From positions 558,001 through 622,000 of the forward strand of contig NZ_VUOK01000003.1 of assembly GCF_009806555.1 (NCBI RefSeq): a stretch of DNA of 64,000 bases, read 5' to 3'. A model generated the notes under the pieces. It did not search any database and was not told the origin of the DNA. It was given only the letters and a program-made list of their open reading frames with translations. Made by a program: the position numbers and the translations under genes. Of the stretch, positions 34,191-41,765 are shown in pieces (within the stretch, counting starts at the first letter, position 1; every line of letters starts with the position of its first letter). Source of the stretch: Methylobacterium sp. 2A (GTDB taxonomy: Bacteria; Pseudomonadota; Alphaproteobacteria; Rhizobiales; Beijerinckiaceae).

Positions 34191-35324
34191 ATGACGGGCA
34201 CCCCGCCGCCAGCCCGAACCGCCGTGAACGCGCCCTTCACCAACCCGCCGCGCCCCGCCGACGAGGCCGCCCTCGATCCCGGCGCCATGCGCCAGCCGCT
34301 CGGGAATGCGTGGTACTGCGTCGGCCAGTCGCGAAGCCTCGGCAGGGCCGGCAGCAAGACGGGCCTGCGCGCCGTGGAGCTGAACGGCGAGCAGATCGTG
34401 CTCGGCCGCGCCCCGGACGGAACCCCCTTCGCCCTGCGCGACCGGTGCCCCCATCGCGGCATGGCCCTGTCGAAGGGCCGGTTCGACGGCGACACCCTGA
34501 TGTGCCCGTTCCACGGCTGGCGCTTCGGCACGGACGGGCGCTGCCGCGACGTGCCGACCCTCTCGGAGCACGACGCCGCCGATTTCTCCCGCATCCAGGT
34601 CCAGCGCTTTCCCATCCGCGAGAGCGCCGGCTTTCTCTGGGTGAACCCCCATACCGGACCGGCCGGCGGCGATGTCCCCGCGCTGCCGGAGCTCGATTTC
34701 ACGCCCGCCGGATCCCTGGTGGTGGAACTCGTGGTCGAGGCGTCCTTCGATCTCACCACCCTGAGCCTCGTGGATCCCGGGCACGTCGCCTTCGTCCACG
34801 ATACGTGGTGGTTCCGGCCCTCGAAGCAGCTCCGCGAGAAGGTGAAGACCTTCCAGCCGGTGCCCCACGGCTTCGTCATGACGAGCCACGCCACAACGAC
34901 GAGTTCCCCGGTCTACCGGCTGCTCGGCGGCGTGCCGGAGGTCGAGATCGAGTTTCGCCTGCCGGGAAGCCGCCTGGAGCGGATCCACGCGGGCGAGAAG
35001 CGGGTGGCGAATTACACCTTTGCGACGCCGCTCACGCCGGACCGGACGCTGCTCACCAACGCCCTCTACTGGAACATGCCGGCGCTGAACCTGCTCAAGC
35101 CGGTCGCCCGGCCGCTGATGCGGCAGTTCCTGACCCAGGACCAGCAGGTCCTCCAGCACGCGCAGGACGGCCTCGACCGCAAGCCCACCATGGTGCTGTT
35201 CGGCCAGGGCGATCTGCCGTCGCAATGGTATTTCCGCCTGAAGCGCGAGGCGCTGGAATCATCGCGCGACGGGCGCCCGTTCGCGAACCCGCTGGAGCGG
35301 CGGGAATTGCGCTGGCGCTCCTGA
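34191..35324 (+). CDS. Rieske-type aromatic ring-hydroxylating oxygenase (PaO/VanA-like)
   Basis: A 377-residue terminal oxygenase. The Rieske 2Fe-2S site is Cys86-Pro-His88 ... Cys105-Pro-Phe-His108 (DRCPHRGMALSKGRF, then LMCPFHGWRFGTDGRC). The mononuclear iron site is in SLVDPGHVAFVHDTWW, with its Asp and two His. This D-x2-H-x4-H pattern and the later NYTFATPLTPDRT fit the single-component VanA/PaO group that demethylates or hydroxylates aromatic or plant-type compounds. The start is fixed near MTGTPPPAR; the frame is open to 33924. No ferredoxin-reductase gene is adjacent, so electrons come from elsewhere. The substrate is unknown. Confidence 0.9.
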   Translation: MTGTPPPARTAVNAPFTNPPRPADEAALDPGAMRQPLGNAWYCVGQSRSLGRAGSKTGLRAVELNGEQIVLGRAPDGTPFALRDRCPHRGMALSKGRFDGDTLMCPFHGWRFGTDGRCRDVPTLSEHDAADFSRIQVQRFPIRESAGFLWVNPHTGPAGGDVPALPELDFTPAGSLVVELVVEASFDLTTLSLVDPGHVAFVHDTWWFRPSKQLREKVKTFQPVPHGFVMTSHATTTSSPVYRLLGGVPEVEIEFRLPGSRLERIHAGEKRVANYTFATPLTPDRTLLTNALYWNMPALNLLKPVARPLMRQFLTQDQQVLQHAQDGLDRKPTMVLFGQGDLPSQWYFRLKREALESSRDGRPFANPLERRELRWRS

Positions 35325-35882
35325 CGGCGAACCAGCCGTAGCAGGCGTGTCGATCGCGATCCGCACACATCTCCGGCGGACCTCGACGGTGGCGGCAGAG
35401 CGCGACAGGCCCGGTCTCCCGAGCCGGACAGGGTTGGGGTGAGGGACGAGAAGGGGCTGGATCGAGCGCGCCATTGAAGCGCGTCCAGGTCGCGCCTCGT
35501 TCGGACAGACCTGATCCCTCTCGCTGTCCCTGTCCCGCGCGGACTTGCGGATTCACACGTCTCCGCCGGACACCAAAGGGTTGAAAATCAAGCGTGTTTT
35601 CCTTCCCCGTTGCGGCTGCGGCGTTCACATATCCCTCTTGGAGAGGCGACGCTGGCTCATGCGCCCCACTCGGCAACCGCACGATGATACCAAATCCGAA
35701 GGGTGAATCCGTAAGCCCGCAGAGGGGAGGAGGTAACGCGCGGAAACGGATCGATCCCGCACAGGCCCCGACGGGGGATCAAGCCAGCGGAGAAACTGAT
35801 CGATCCGCAAATTAAGTTCCTATTAACCATGACGAGAGCAATTATCCCACCGCAGTACCTCTTTCCGAGACACTTGGCGCCG
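35325..35882. other. About 560 bp without a supported gene
   Basis: Several short frames exist (for example plus-strand 35594-35815), but none shows a family motif or a good ribosome site with matching codon use. The right end, at about 35805-35830, is AT-rich (CGCAAATTAAGTTCCTATTAA) and probably holds the promoter of the DUF6894 gene. An ATG at 35829 extends that gene by 18 residues. No structured RNA was recognised. Confidence 0.5.
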
Positions 35883-36119
35883 ATGCCTCGCTTCTTCATC
35901 GATCTTCACGACGGCTCGCAGCCGATCCGCGACGAGGTCGGCTTCGATCTGCCGGATCTTCCGGCCGCCCGCGTCAAGGTCACCCGGATCATGTCGGCGA
36001 TCGCCCGCGACATGCTGCCGGATGTCGAGCGCCAGGATTATGTCGCCTGCGTGCGCGACGGTGTCGGCAAGATCGTCTACCGGGCGCGGCTGTCGCTGGC
36101 CGCCGAGGCGGTGGACTGA
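35883..36119 (+). CDS. DUF6894 small protein
   Basis: A 78-residue protein opening MPRFFIDLHDGSQPIRDEVG, then FDLPDLPAARVKVTRIMSAI, the pattern of the DUF6894 family widespread and many-copied in Methylobacterium and Bradyrhizobium. Most such proteins are about 75-90 residues and cytoplasmic; the role is unknown. A longer reading from 35829 is possible, but the family starts at MPR. The metallohydrolase gene follows 61 nt downstream. Confidence 0.8.
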   Translation: MPRFFIDLHDGSQPIRDEVGFDLPDLPAARVKVTRIMSAIARDMLPDVERQDYVACVRDGVGKIVYRARLSLAAEAVD

Positions 36120-36180
36120 GGCTCGCCGCCGCAAGGCCGGGGAGCTTGACCGGCGCGCGCCACCCGCCATCTCCGGGAGC

Positions 36181-37242
36181 ATGAAACGGCGCAGCCTGCT
36201 TACGGTCGCGAGCGCGGCCACGGTGATGACACTCGGCGGCGTCGGCTATGCCGCCCACCGGCGCGGCCGGAACCCCTATTATCGCGGCCCCGTCTCGGAT
36301 CACTTCGACGGGTTGCGCTTCTTCCGGCCGGATCAGGCGACCGACAAGTCCCTGCCCGACGTGCTCCGCTGGCAGGCCAAGCGCGAGCGGGAGCCCTGGC
36401 CCAAGAGCTTCCCGAGCCCCTTCCCGGCGGACCACCCGCCCGAGCGCGTCGGGGGCCTGCGGGTCGTGCTGATCGGGCATGCGAGCTATCTCGTGCAGGT
36501 CGCCGGCCGCAACATCCTGATCGACCCGGTCTTCGCCAAGCGCGCGAGCCCGGTCCGCGTCGCGGGGCCGAAGCGCGTCAACCCGCCGGGCCTCGCCTTC
36601 GCCGACCTGCCGCCGATCGACGCGGTGCTGATCACCCACAACCACTACGATCATCTCGACGGGCCGGCCGTCGCGCGGATCTGGCAGGCGCACCAGCCGC
36701 TGATCGTGGCGCCGCTCGGCAACGACACGATCCTGCGCGGCTACGACGACACCATGCATGTCGAGGCCCGCGACTGGGGTGAGTCGGTCGATCTCGGCGA
36801 CGGCCTGCAGGTCCACCTGACCCCGGCCAATCACTGGTCGGCCCGGGGCATCCGCGACCGGCGGATGGCCCTGTGGTGCGCCTTCGTGATCACCTCGCCC
36901 CGGGGCGTGCATTACCACGTGGGCGACACGGGCTTCGGCGACGGGTCGCTGTTCCGGGATATCCGGGCCCGATTCGGACCGCCCCGGCTGGCGACCCTGC
37001 CGATCGGCGCCTACGAGCCACGCTGGTTCATGCGCGCGCAGCATGTCGATCCCGCCGAGGCGGTGCAGGCCTTCCGTCTCCTCGGCGCCGAACAAGCGCT
37101 CGGCCACCATTGGGGCACGTTCCAGCTGACCGACGAGGGGATCGAACGTCCCGCCGAGGCGCTGAATGCGGCGCTCGGGGCGGCCGGCCTCCCGCCGGAG
37201 CGGTTTTTGGCCCTCAGACCCGGGCAGGTCTGGCAGGCCTGA
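36181..37242 (+). CDS. MBL-fold metallohydrolase (UlaG / NAPE-PLD-like) with N-terminal export signal
   Basis: A 353-residue zinc hydrolase. The metal-binding motif is ITHNHYDHLDGP near residue 151, followed by APLGNDTILRGYD, HLTPANHWSARG and HYHVGDTGFGDG, then LGHHWGTFQLTDEG at the end. This set matches the NAPE-phospholipase-D-like group. The N-terminus (MKRRSLLTVASAATVMTLGG) is a signal or anchor with twin Arg, so the enzyme is probably periplasmic or membrane-tethered. The natural substrate is unknown; phospholipid and phosphodiester substrates occur in the group. The GGGAG lies too close to the ATG to be ideal. Confidence 0.88.
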   Translation: MKRRSLLTVASAATVMTLGGVGYAAHRRGRNPYYRGPVSDHFDGLRFFRPDQATDKSLPDVLRWQAKREREPWPKSFPSPFPADHPPERVGGLRVVLIGHASYLVQVAGRNILIDPVFAKRASPVRVAGPKRVNPPGLAFADLPPIDAVLITHNHYDHLDGPAVARIWQAHQPLIVAPLGNDTILRGYDDTMHVEARDWGESVDLGDGLQVHLTPANHWSARGIRDRRMALWCAFVITSPRGVHYHVGDTGFGDGSLFRDIRARFGPPRLATLPIGAYEPRWFMRAQHVDPAEAVQAFRLLGAEQALGHHWGTFQLTDEGIERPAEALNAALGAAGLPPERFLALRPGQVWQA

Positions 37243-37282
37243 GTGCGGCCCGACCGGCTGCCGCCCGATTGGGCATGATGCG

Positions 37283-37300
37283 TGCATGATACTGTATGCA
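37283..37300. promoter_or_regulatory. Palindromic operator-like site ahead of the solute-binding gene
   Basis: TGCATGATACTGTATGCA is an imperfect 18-bp inverted repeat (TGCAT...ATGCA) in the 146-bp space before the solute-binding protein gene. The overlapping sequence GCATGATGCGTGCATGATAC repeats the half-site GCATGAT. Its size and TGCAT...ATGCA form recall operators of FadR/GntR-type repressors. No such regulator gene is adjacent, so the assignment is a guess. Confidence 0.4.
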
Positions 37301-37388
37301 GCATGGGGTCGCGGCGCGGAGAACGCCGCCGCGCCTGGAGAGCGGGCGCCGCTCCATGCGGCGCATCCGCTTCCAGCCGAGAGACACG

Positions 37389-39008
37389 ATGGACCTGATC
37401 AAGCCGACACGCCGCTCGCTCATGGTCGGGGGCGCGGCGCTGGCCGCGTTCGGGGCACCCGGCCGGGCCGGCGCGCAGGGCGCATCGCCGGGCAGCCTGA
37501 CCTACGGCATCTCGATGACCGACCTGCCGCTCACCACCGGCCAGCCCGACCGGGGCGCGGGCGGCTACCAGTTCACCGGACTCACCCTCTACGACCCGCT
37601 GGTCGCCTGGGAACTCGATATCGCCGACCGGCCCGGCAAGATGGTCCCCGGCCTCGCCACGTCCTGGGAGGCCGACAAGGCCGACCCGAAGCTCTGGACC
37701 TTCCACCTGCGCGAGGGCGTGACGTTCCATGACGGCTCGACCTTCGACGCCGACGCGGTGATCTGGAACTTCGACAAGGTGCTCAACAAGGAGGCACCGC
37801 ATTTCGACCAGCGGCAGGCCGCGCAGGTCCGCCCGCGCCTGCCCGGCGTCGCGAGCTACAAGAAGCTCGATGCCAGGACCGTCCAGGTGACCACCAAGAC
37901 GCCCGACAGCCTGTTCCCGTACCAGATGCTCTGGTTCCTGATCTCCTCGCCGGCGCAGTACGAGAAGGTCGGCCGCGACTGGGCGAAGTTCGCCTTCGAG
38001 CCGTCGGGCACCGGGCCGTTCCGCATGGGCCAGCTGGTCCCGCGGGTCCGCCTCGAACTGCTGCCGAATGTCGGCTACTGGAACCCCAGGCGGGTGCCGA
38101 AGCTCGCCAAGCTGACGCTCACCTGCGTGCCCGAGGATCTCGCCCGGGTGAACGCGCTCCTCTCCGGAAATGTCGACCTGATCGAGGCACCGGCACCCGA
38201 CGCCGTGCCGCGCCTGAAGGCCGCCGGCATGCGCGTCGTCGGCAACGACACGCCGCATGTCTGGAACTACCACCTCTCGATGCTGGAGGGCTCGCCCTGG
38301 CGGGATCTGCGCCTGCGCAAGGCCGCCAACCTCGCGATCGACCGGGCCGGCGTCGTCGAGCTGATGGGCGGGCTGGCGCAGCCGGCCGTTGGGCAGGTCC
38401 AGCAATCGAGCCCGTGGTTCGGCAAGCCGAGCTTCCAGATCAAGACCGACGTCGAGGCCGCGCGCAAGCTCGTGGAGGAGGCGGGGTTCTCGACCAAGAA
38501 CCCGGTCAAGGCTACGGTCCTGATCCCGACCGGCGGCACCGGGCAGATGCTGTCGCTGCCGATCAACGAGTACGTGCAGCAGAGCTGGGCGGAGGTTGGT
38601 ATCCAGGTCGAGTTCAAGACGGTGGAGCTTGAGGTCGCCTACACCGCCTGGCGCCAGGGGGCGGCGGATCCGAGCCTCAAGGGGATCAGCGCCAGCAATA
38701 TCGCCTACGTCACCTCGGACCCGTTCTACGCGATCCTGCGCTTCTACGATTCGAAGCAGATCGCCCCGAACGGGGTGAACTGGAGCCACTACCGCAATCC
38801 CGAGGTCGACGCCCTCTGCGACAAGGTGAAGGCGAGCTTCGATGTCGAGGAGCAGAATAAGCTGCTCGCGCGCATTCACGAGATCGTCGTCGACGATGCG
38901 GTGCAGGTCTGGGTGGTGCACGACACCAATCCGCATGCGCTCTCGTCGCGGGTGAAGAATTATGTGCAGGCTCAGCACTGGTTCCAGGATCTGGCGACGT
39001 TGGCCTGA
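37389..39008 (+). CDS. ABC transporter substrate-binding protein, family 5 (orphan, Tat-exported)
   Basis: A 539-residue periplasmic solute-binding protein. A Tat-type signal peptide (PTRRSLMVGGAALAAFGAPG, ending near RAGAQ) is followed by LYDPLVAWELD, LREGVTFHDGSTFDADAVIW and SGTGPFRMGQLVPRVRLELL, all standard for the dipeptide/nickel/opine SBP_bac_5 group. The C-terminal VVHDTNPHALSSRVKNYV is also typical. The ATG at 37389 was chosen because the signal peptide begins there; the frame is open to 37296. No permease or ATPase gene lies on either side, so it is an orphan whose partners are elsewhere. The ligand is unknown. Confidence 0.9.
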   Translation: MDLIKPTRRSLMVGGAALAAFGAPGRAGAQGASPGSLTYGISMTDLPLTTGQPDRGAGGYQFTGLTLYDPLVAWELDIADRPGKMVPGLATSWEADKADPKLWTFHLREGVTFHDGSTFDADAVIWNFDKVLNKEAPHFDQRQAAQVRPRLPGVASYKKLDARTVQVTTKTPDSLFPYQMLWFLISSPAQYEKVGRDWAKFAFEPSGTGPFRMGQLVPRVRLELLPNVGYWNPRRVPKLAKLTLTCVPEDLARVNALLSGNVDLIEAPAPDAVPRLKAAGMRVVGNDTPHVWNYHLSMLEGSPWRDLRLRKAANLAIDRAGVVELMGGLAQPAVGQVQQSSPWFGKPSFQIKTDVEAARKLVEEAGFSTKNPVKATVLIPTGGTGQMLSLPINEYVQQSWAEVGIQVEFKTVELEVAYTAWRQGAADPSLKGISASNIAYVTSDPFYAILRFYDSKQIAPNGVNWSHYRNPEVDALCDKVKASFDVEEQNKLLARIHEIVVDDAVQVWVVHDTNPHALSSRVKNYVQAQHWFQDLATLA

Positions 39009-39106
39009 TCGCGATCGAGAGCCGGGATGGCGCGGGAAGAATCGGGTCTGTCGGGGAACGATCCGCACGAAGACCGGTCGGGTATCCAACGCACGGAGGG
39101 AATCCC

Positions 39107-39349
39107 ATGAAGATCCCGCGTGCCGGCGCCGTCCTGGCCGCCTCCTTCGCGAGCCTCGTTCCCGCAGCGGCGCAGCGCATCGATCTCGGGCCCGATGGTT
39201 CCATTGTGGACCTGCGCCCCCGCGCCCGCAGTGAGCGGGATTTCCGGCGCGAGGCGTATCGCCGCGATCGCGTCTACGCGGAGGATCGCCTCTCTCGGCG
39301 CCAGCGGTACGACGATCAATCGATCGTCCGCCGCGATGACGGGTATTGA
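39107..39349 (+). CDS. Small secreted Arg/Asp-rich protein
   Basis: An 80-residue protein with a signal peptide (MKIPRAGAVLAASFASLVPA, ending AAA-Q) and a highly charged mature part (RARSERDFRREAYRRDRVYA, then RLSRRQRYDD). GGAGGG lies 7 nt upstream of the ATG, an excellent ribosome site. It ends 186 nt before the lanmodulin-like gene on the same strand. I do not recognise a family. Its strong charge and small size suggest a periplasmic peptide. Confidence 0.7.
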   Translation: MKIPRAGAVLAASFASLVPAAAQRIDLGPDGSIVDLRPRARSERDFRREAYRRDRVYAEDRLSRRQRYDDQSIVRRDDGY

Positions 39350-39534
39350 TTCGGTCCGCCGACAAAGGACTGACGATTGTTCAGGACTAGAGGGGCCGGC
39401 ATCCGCCGGCCCCTTTCCACATGGGCGATGCTGTTGAGCCCTTCCGAACGACCGTGATCCGCCGATTTCGCACTTGCAGCAAAGCGAATCGCCAACTAGG
39501 AAGATCGCGCATCATGTTTCGGGAGAATTTGGCA

Positions 39535-39948
39535 ATGACCCTTCGTGTTCTCAGTGGCTTCGCCGTGGTTGCGCTCGCCGTGTCCAGCCTGTCGGTTCCG
39601 GCCGCGCTGGCGAAGCCCATGAGCGGTGCGAGCGCCGTCAAGATGATCGACACCGACAATGACGGCACGGTGGACATGAAGGAAGTCGAGGCGGTCGCCT
39701 CCGCGACCTTCGATCGTCTCGAGAAGGATGCCGACGGTACCCTCGACGCCCGCGAGCTGAAGGGCCGTCTCAGCGCGGCCGGCGTCAAGCAGGCCGATCC
39801 GGACAGCGACGGCACCCTCGACAAGAAGGAATATCTCGCCGCGGTCGCCGAGCGCTTCAAACTGGCCGACCCGGACAGCGACGGCACGCTGGACGCCAAG
39901 GAGCTGAACTCCAAGGCCGGCAAGGCGCTGCTCGCCCTGATCAAGTAA
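39535..39948 (+). CDS. Lanmodulin-like periplasmic EF-hand protein (variant)
   Basis: A 137-residue protein with a signal peptide ending ALA-KP (about residue 27) and four EF-hand loops. EF1 is residues 39-50 (DTDNDGTVDMKE), EF2 63-74 (EKDADGTLDARE), EF3 88-99 (DPDSDGTLDKKE) and EF4 112-123 (DPDSDGTLDAKE). The loop-to-loop spacing of 24, 25 and 24 residues is the tight spacing of lanmodulin, as is the closing ALLALIK helix. Lanmodulin binds lanthanides with very high affinity in Methylobacterium and has Pro at loop position 2. Here only EF3 and EF4 keep that Pro. EF1 has Thr, and EF2 has Lys at position 2 and Glu at position 1. All four have Asp at position 9. The start at 39535 has GGGAG 10 nt upstream. 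Confidence 0.88.
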   Translation: MTLRVLSGFAVVALAVSSLSVPAALAKPMSGASAVKMIDTDNDGTVDMKEVEAVASATFDRLEKDADGTLDARELKGRLSAAGVKQADPDSDGTLDKKEYLAAVAERFKLADPDSDGTLDAKELNSKAGKALLALIK

Positions 39949-39986
39949 GCAGAGCGGGCAACCCGTCTGGTTGCCGAGGATCGAGG

Positions 39987-40014
39987 CCCCCGTGGACCTG
40001 TCCACGGGGGTTTT
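39987..40014 (+). terminator. Rho-independent terminator after the lanmodulin-like gene
   Basis: CCCCCGTGGA-cctg-TCCACGGGGG is a perfect 10-bp stem with a 4-nt loop, followed by TTTT and then CGTTTCG. It lies 38 nt after the stop codon. It is the strongest terminator in the window after that of amtB. Confidence 0.9.
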
Positions 40015-40142
40015 CGTTTCGAGGCCGGGCTATCGGCTGGTGGCTCGCGCATTTCGGTCGCGGAGCGGGGCGAACGCTTCCGCGTCTCTCCCGCTCCCCG
40101 CAGAGGCGGGAAGAGAGGGGCGCGGCAGGTCAGGATCGTCCT

Positions 40143-40406
40143 TCAGGCCCGCCCCAGCGATACCAGCGCCCAACCCCGCTCGTGCAGGTAATACAGCACC
40201 GTCTTGGTCACGGTCTCGGTCGACGCGATGGAGCCGGCGATCAGGACGTTCCCCGTGAACAGGTAGGACAGCACCAGCGTGTCGAGGCTGCCGACGAGCC
40301 GCCAGCTCACCGCTTTGGCGATCGAGCGCAGGCGTGTCTCCCCTCGGCGTTCAGCCTGACCCTGTCGGGCCGTACTGTCCCGTGTCGGTGAACCATCCGC
40401 CGCCAT
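40143..40406 (-). CDS. DUF2061 membrane protein
   Basis: An 87-residue protein. The conserved DUF2061 stretch covers most of the second half: SIAKAVSWRLVGSLDTLVLS, YLFTGNVLIAGSIASTETVT and KTVLYYLHERGWALV. It has two predicted membrane helices and a charged N-terminal part (about 30 residues). The ATG at 40406 is the first Met that keeps a plausible N-terminus; the frame is open to 40673. DUF2061 proteins are small and often chromosomal; their function is unknown. Confidence 0.85.
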   Translation of the reverse strand: MAADGSPTRDSTARQGQAERRGETRLRSIAKAVSWRLVGSLDTLVLSYLFTGNVLIAGSIASTETVTKTVLYYLHERGWALVSLGRA

Positions 40407-40617
40407 GTCGCCCCCTGCGCGTCCGTCAGGAAGCAAACGCGCGAAGGCAGCCCCTGTTTTGTCCCGTTCGCGACAGGAGGTCCGGCCCGCGCGGATGACG
40501 ATGGCGCGAGGCCGGCGGGGTGATCGCCAGATCGTGTGGCGGCCTTCAACATGAGTGAATGCGACGCTTCGTGAATCACCCGAAAAGCTCTGTCGGTGAG
40601 GCAGGAGGGTACGAGCG

Positions 40618-40887
40618 ATGCACGAGCCTTCGATTCGGGAGCCGGCGGCTTGCCCGCCCGATTTCTGGAACACGGTGGCCGGGACGGTGACCGCCAGGGT
40701 CGAACCGGTGATCGGACGGGGCGAGAAGCAGCGCAGTCCCGTGATCGACTACCTGCGCGATCTGGAGGCCTTGGCCCGGCGTCAGTGCAGCAGCCGCGAT
40801 ACGGTCCAGATCATCGCCTCGGGGCGGCGACTGCTCGGCGACCGCAGCGAGATCGGCCCCTCGGACGGTCCCTTCGCGCGCAGCTGA
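40618..40887 (+). CDS. Hypothetical small protein
   Basis: An 89-residue protein, MHEPSIREPAACPPDFWNTV to its end GPFARS, with no recognised domain. AGGAGG lies 9 nt upstream of the ATG, which is why I accept it as a gene. A central helix (RSPVIDYLRDLEALARRQC) is predicted. It is convergent with the small membrane-protein gene at 40905-41270. The function is unknown. Confidence 0.6.
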   Translation: MHEPSIREPAACPPDFWNTVAGTVTARVEPVIGRGEKQRSPVIDYLRDLEALARRQCSSRDTVQIIASGRRLLGDRSEIGPSDGPFARS

Positions 40888-40904
40888 TGGCCGCTCCCGG
40901 ATCG

Positions 40905-41270
40905 CTACCGGGAAGCCCCGCCGGCCCGTTCCGTCCGGGAGCGAAGCCACCAGATCGCCCCCGCGACCGCCCAGGCCGCGCAGGTCGGCGCCACCCATTG
41001 CTGAAGGTTCGGCAGGGACCAGCCGTACAGGAACTCGGCGCCGAGATGCGCCTGAACGGCATCCCAGCCCGCATGCTTGATGTCGTGCTCGCGCTGCCCG
41101 GCCTCCCGGCCATAATAGTAGGTCGAGACGAGGAGCGCGGCGGTGCCCTCCGGCCGCGGCGTGCGCAGCAGGGTCAGGGCAACCGCCATGCCGGCGGTCT
41201 CGAGGATGGCCGTCAGGGCGTGACTGGTCGCGGGATTCGCGACCATGAAGGCGACGAGCGTGCCGAACAT
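40905..41270 (-). CDS. Hypothetical small membrane protein
   Basis: A 121-residue protein. It has a hydrophobic N-terminal part (MFGTLVAFMVANPATSHAL, then TAILETAGMAVALTLLRT), a middle with STYYYGREAGQREHDIKH, and a C-terminal membrane helix (WVAPTCAAWAVAGAIWWLRS). This helix-YYYGRE-helix build is seen in small phage-related membrane proteins, but there are no phage genes nearby, so I do not call it one. The gene is divergent from the DUF1810 gene. Confidence 0.6.
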   Translation of the reverse strand: MFGTLVAFMVANPATSHALTAILETAGMAVALTLLRTPRPEGTAALLVSTYYYGREAGQREHDIKHAGWDAVQAHLGAEFLYGWSLPNLQQWVAPTCAAWAVAGAIWWLRSRTERAGGASR

Positions 41271-41332
41271 GGGCGGCGCTTACACCAGGGCGGCCGGCGC
41301 GTCACGGAGCGCGACCGGAGCGGAGGGCGGTG

Positions 41333-41761
41333 ATGGCGGATACCTACGATCTCAGCCGCTTCGTCGAGGCGCAGGCGGGTGTCCATGCGCGGGCCCTGGC
41401 GGAGCTGGAAGCAGGCGAGAAGCGCAGCCATTGGATGTGGTTCATCTTCCCGCAGATCGCCGGCCTCGGCTCAAGCCCGATGGCGCAGCGTTACGCGATC
41501 GGCTCCCTGGACGAGGCCCGGGCCTATCTCGGCCATCCGACGCTCGGGGAACGCCTGCGGGCCTGCACGGCGGCGGTGAACCGGGTGTCGGGCCGCTCGG
41601 CGCACGCGATCTTCGGCTCCCCGGACGACGTGAAGTTCCGCTCCAGCATGACGCTGTTCGCCGCCGCCGCGCCCGACGAGCCGCTCTTCGCCGAGGCGCT
41701 GACACGGTATTTCAACGGCGAACCGGATCCGAAGACCCTGGCCAAGCTCGGGAACGGCTGA
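41333..41761 (+). CDS. DUF1810 family protein
   Basis: A 142-residue protein with the DUF1810 signature: YDLSRFVEAQ, LAELEAGEKRSHWMWFIFPQ, GLGSSPMAQRYAIGS, LDEARAYLGHPTLGERL and SPDDVKFRSSMTLFA. The fold is related to the NADAR (YbiA) group acting on ADP-ribose derivatives, but no activity is established. GGAGGG lies 5 nt upstream of the ATG at 41333; the GTG directly before it is an alternative. It ends 4 nt from the stop of the convergent PBP gene. Confidence 0.88.
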   Translation: MADTYDLSRFVEAQAGVHARALAELEAGEKRSHWMWFIFPQIAGLGSSPMAQRYAIGSLDEARAYLGHPTLGERLRACTAAVNRVSGRSAHAIFGSPDDVKFRSSMTLFAAAAPDEPLFAEALTRYFNGEPDPKTLAKLGNG

Positions 41762-41765
41762 GCCT

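Noticed and set aside
40081..40122. Additional copy of the CTCCC palindrome family
   Set aside because: The stem (CTCTCCCGC / GCGGGAAGAGAG) is imperfect and the match to the other copies is too short to be sure.
40905..41270. Phage holin-like gene
   Set aside because: The helix layout is loosely similar, but there is no lysis, capsid or integrase gene anywhere in the window.
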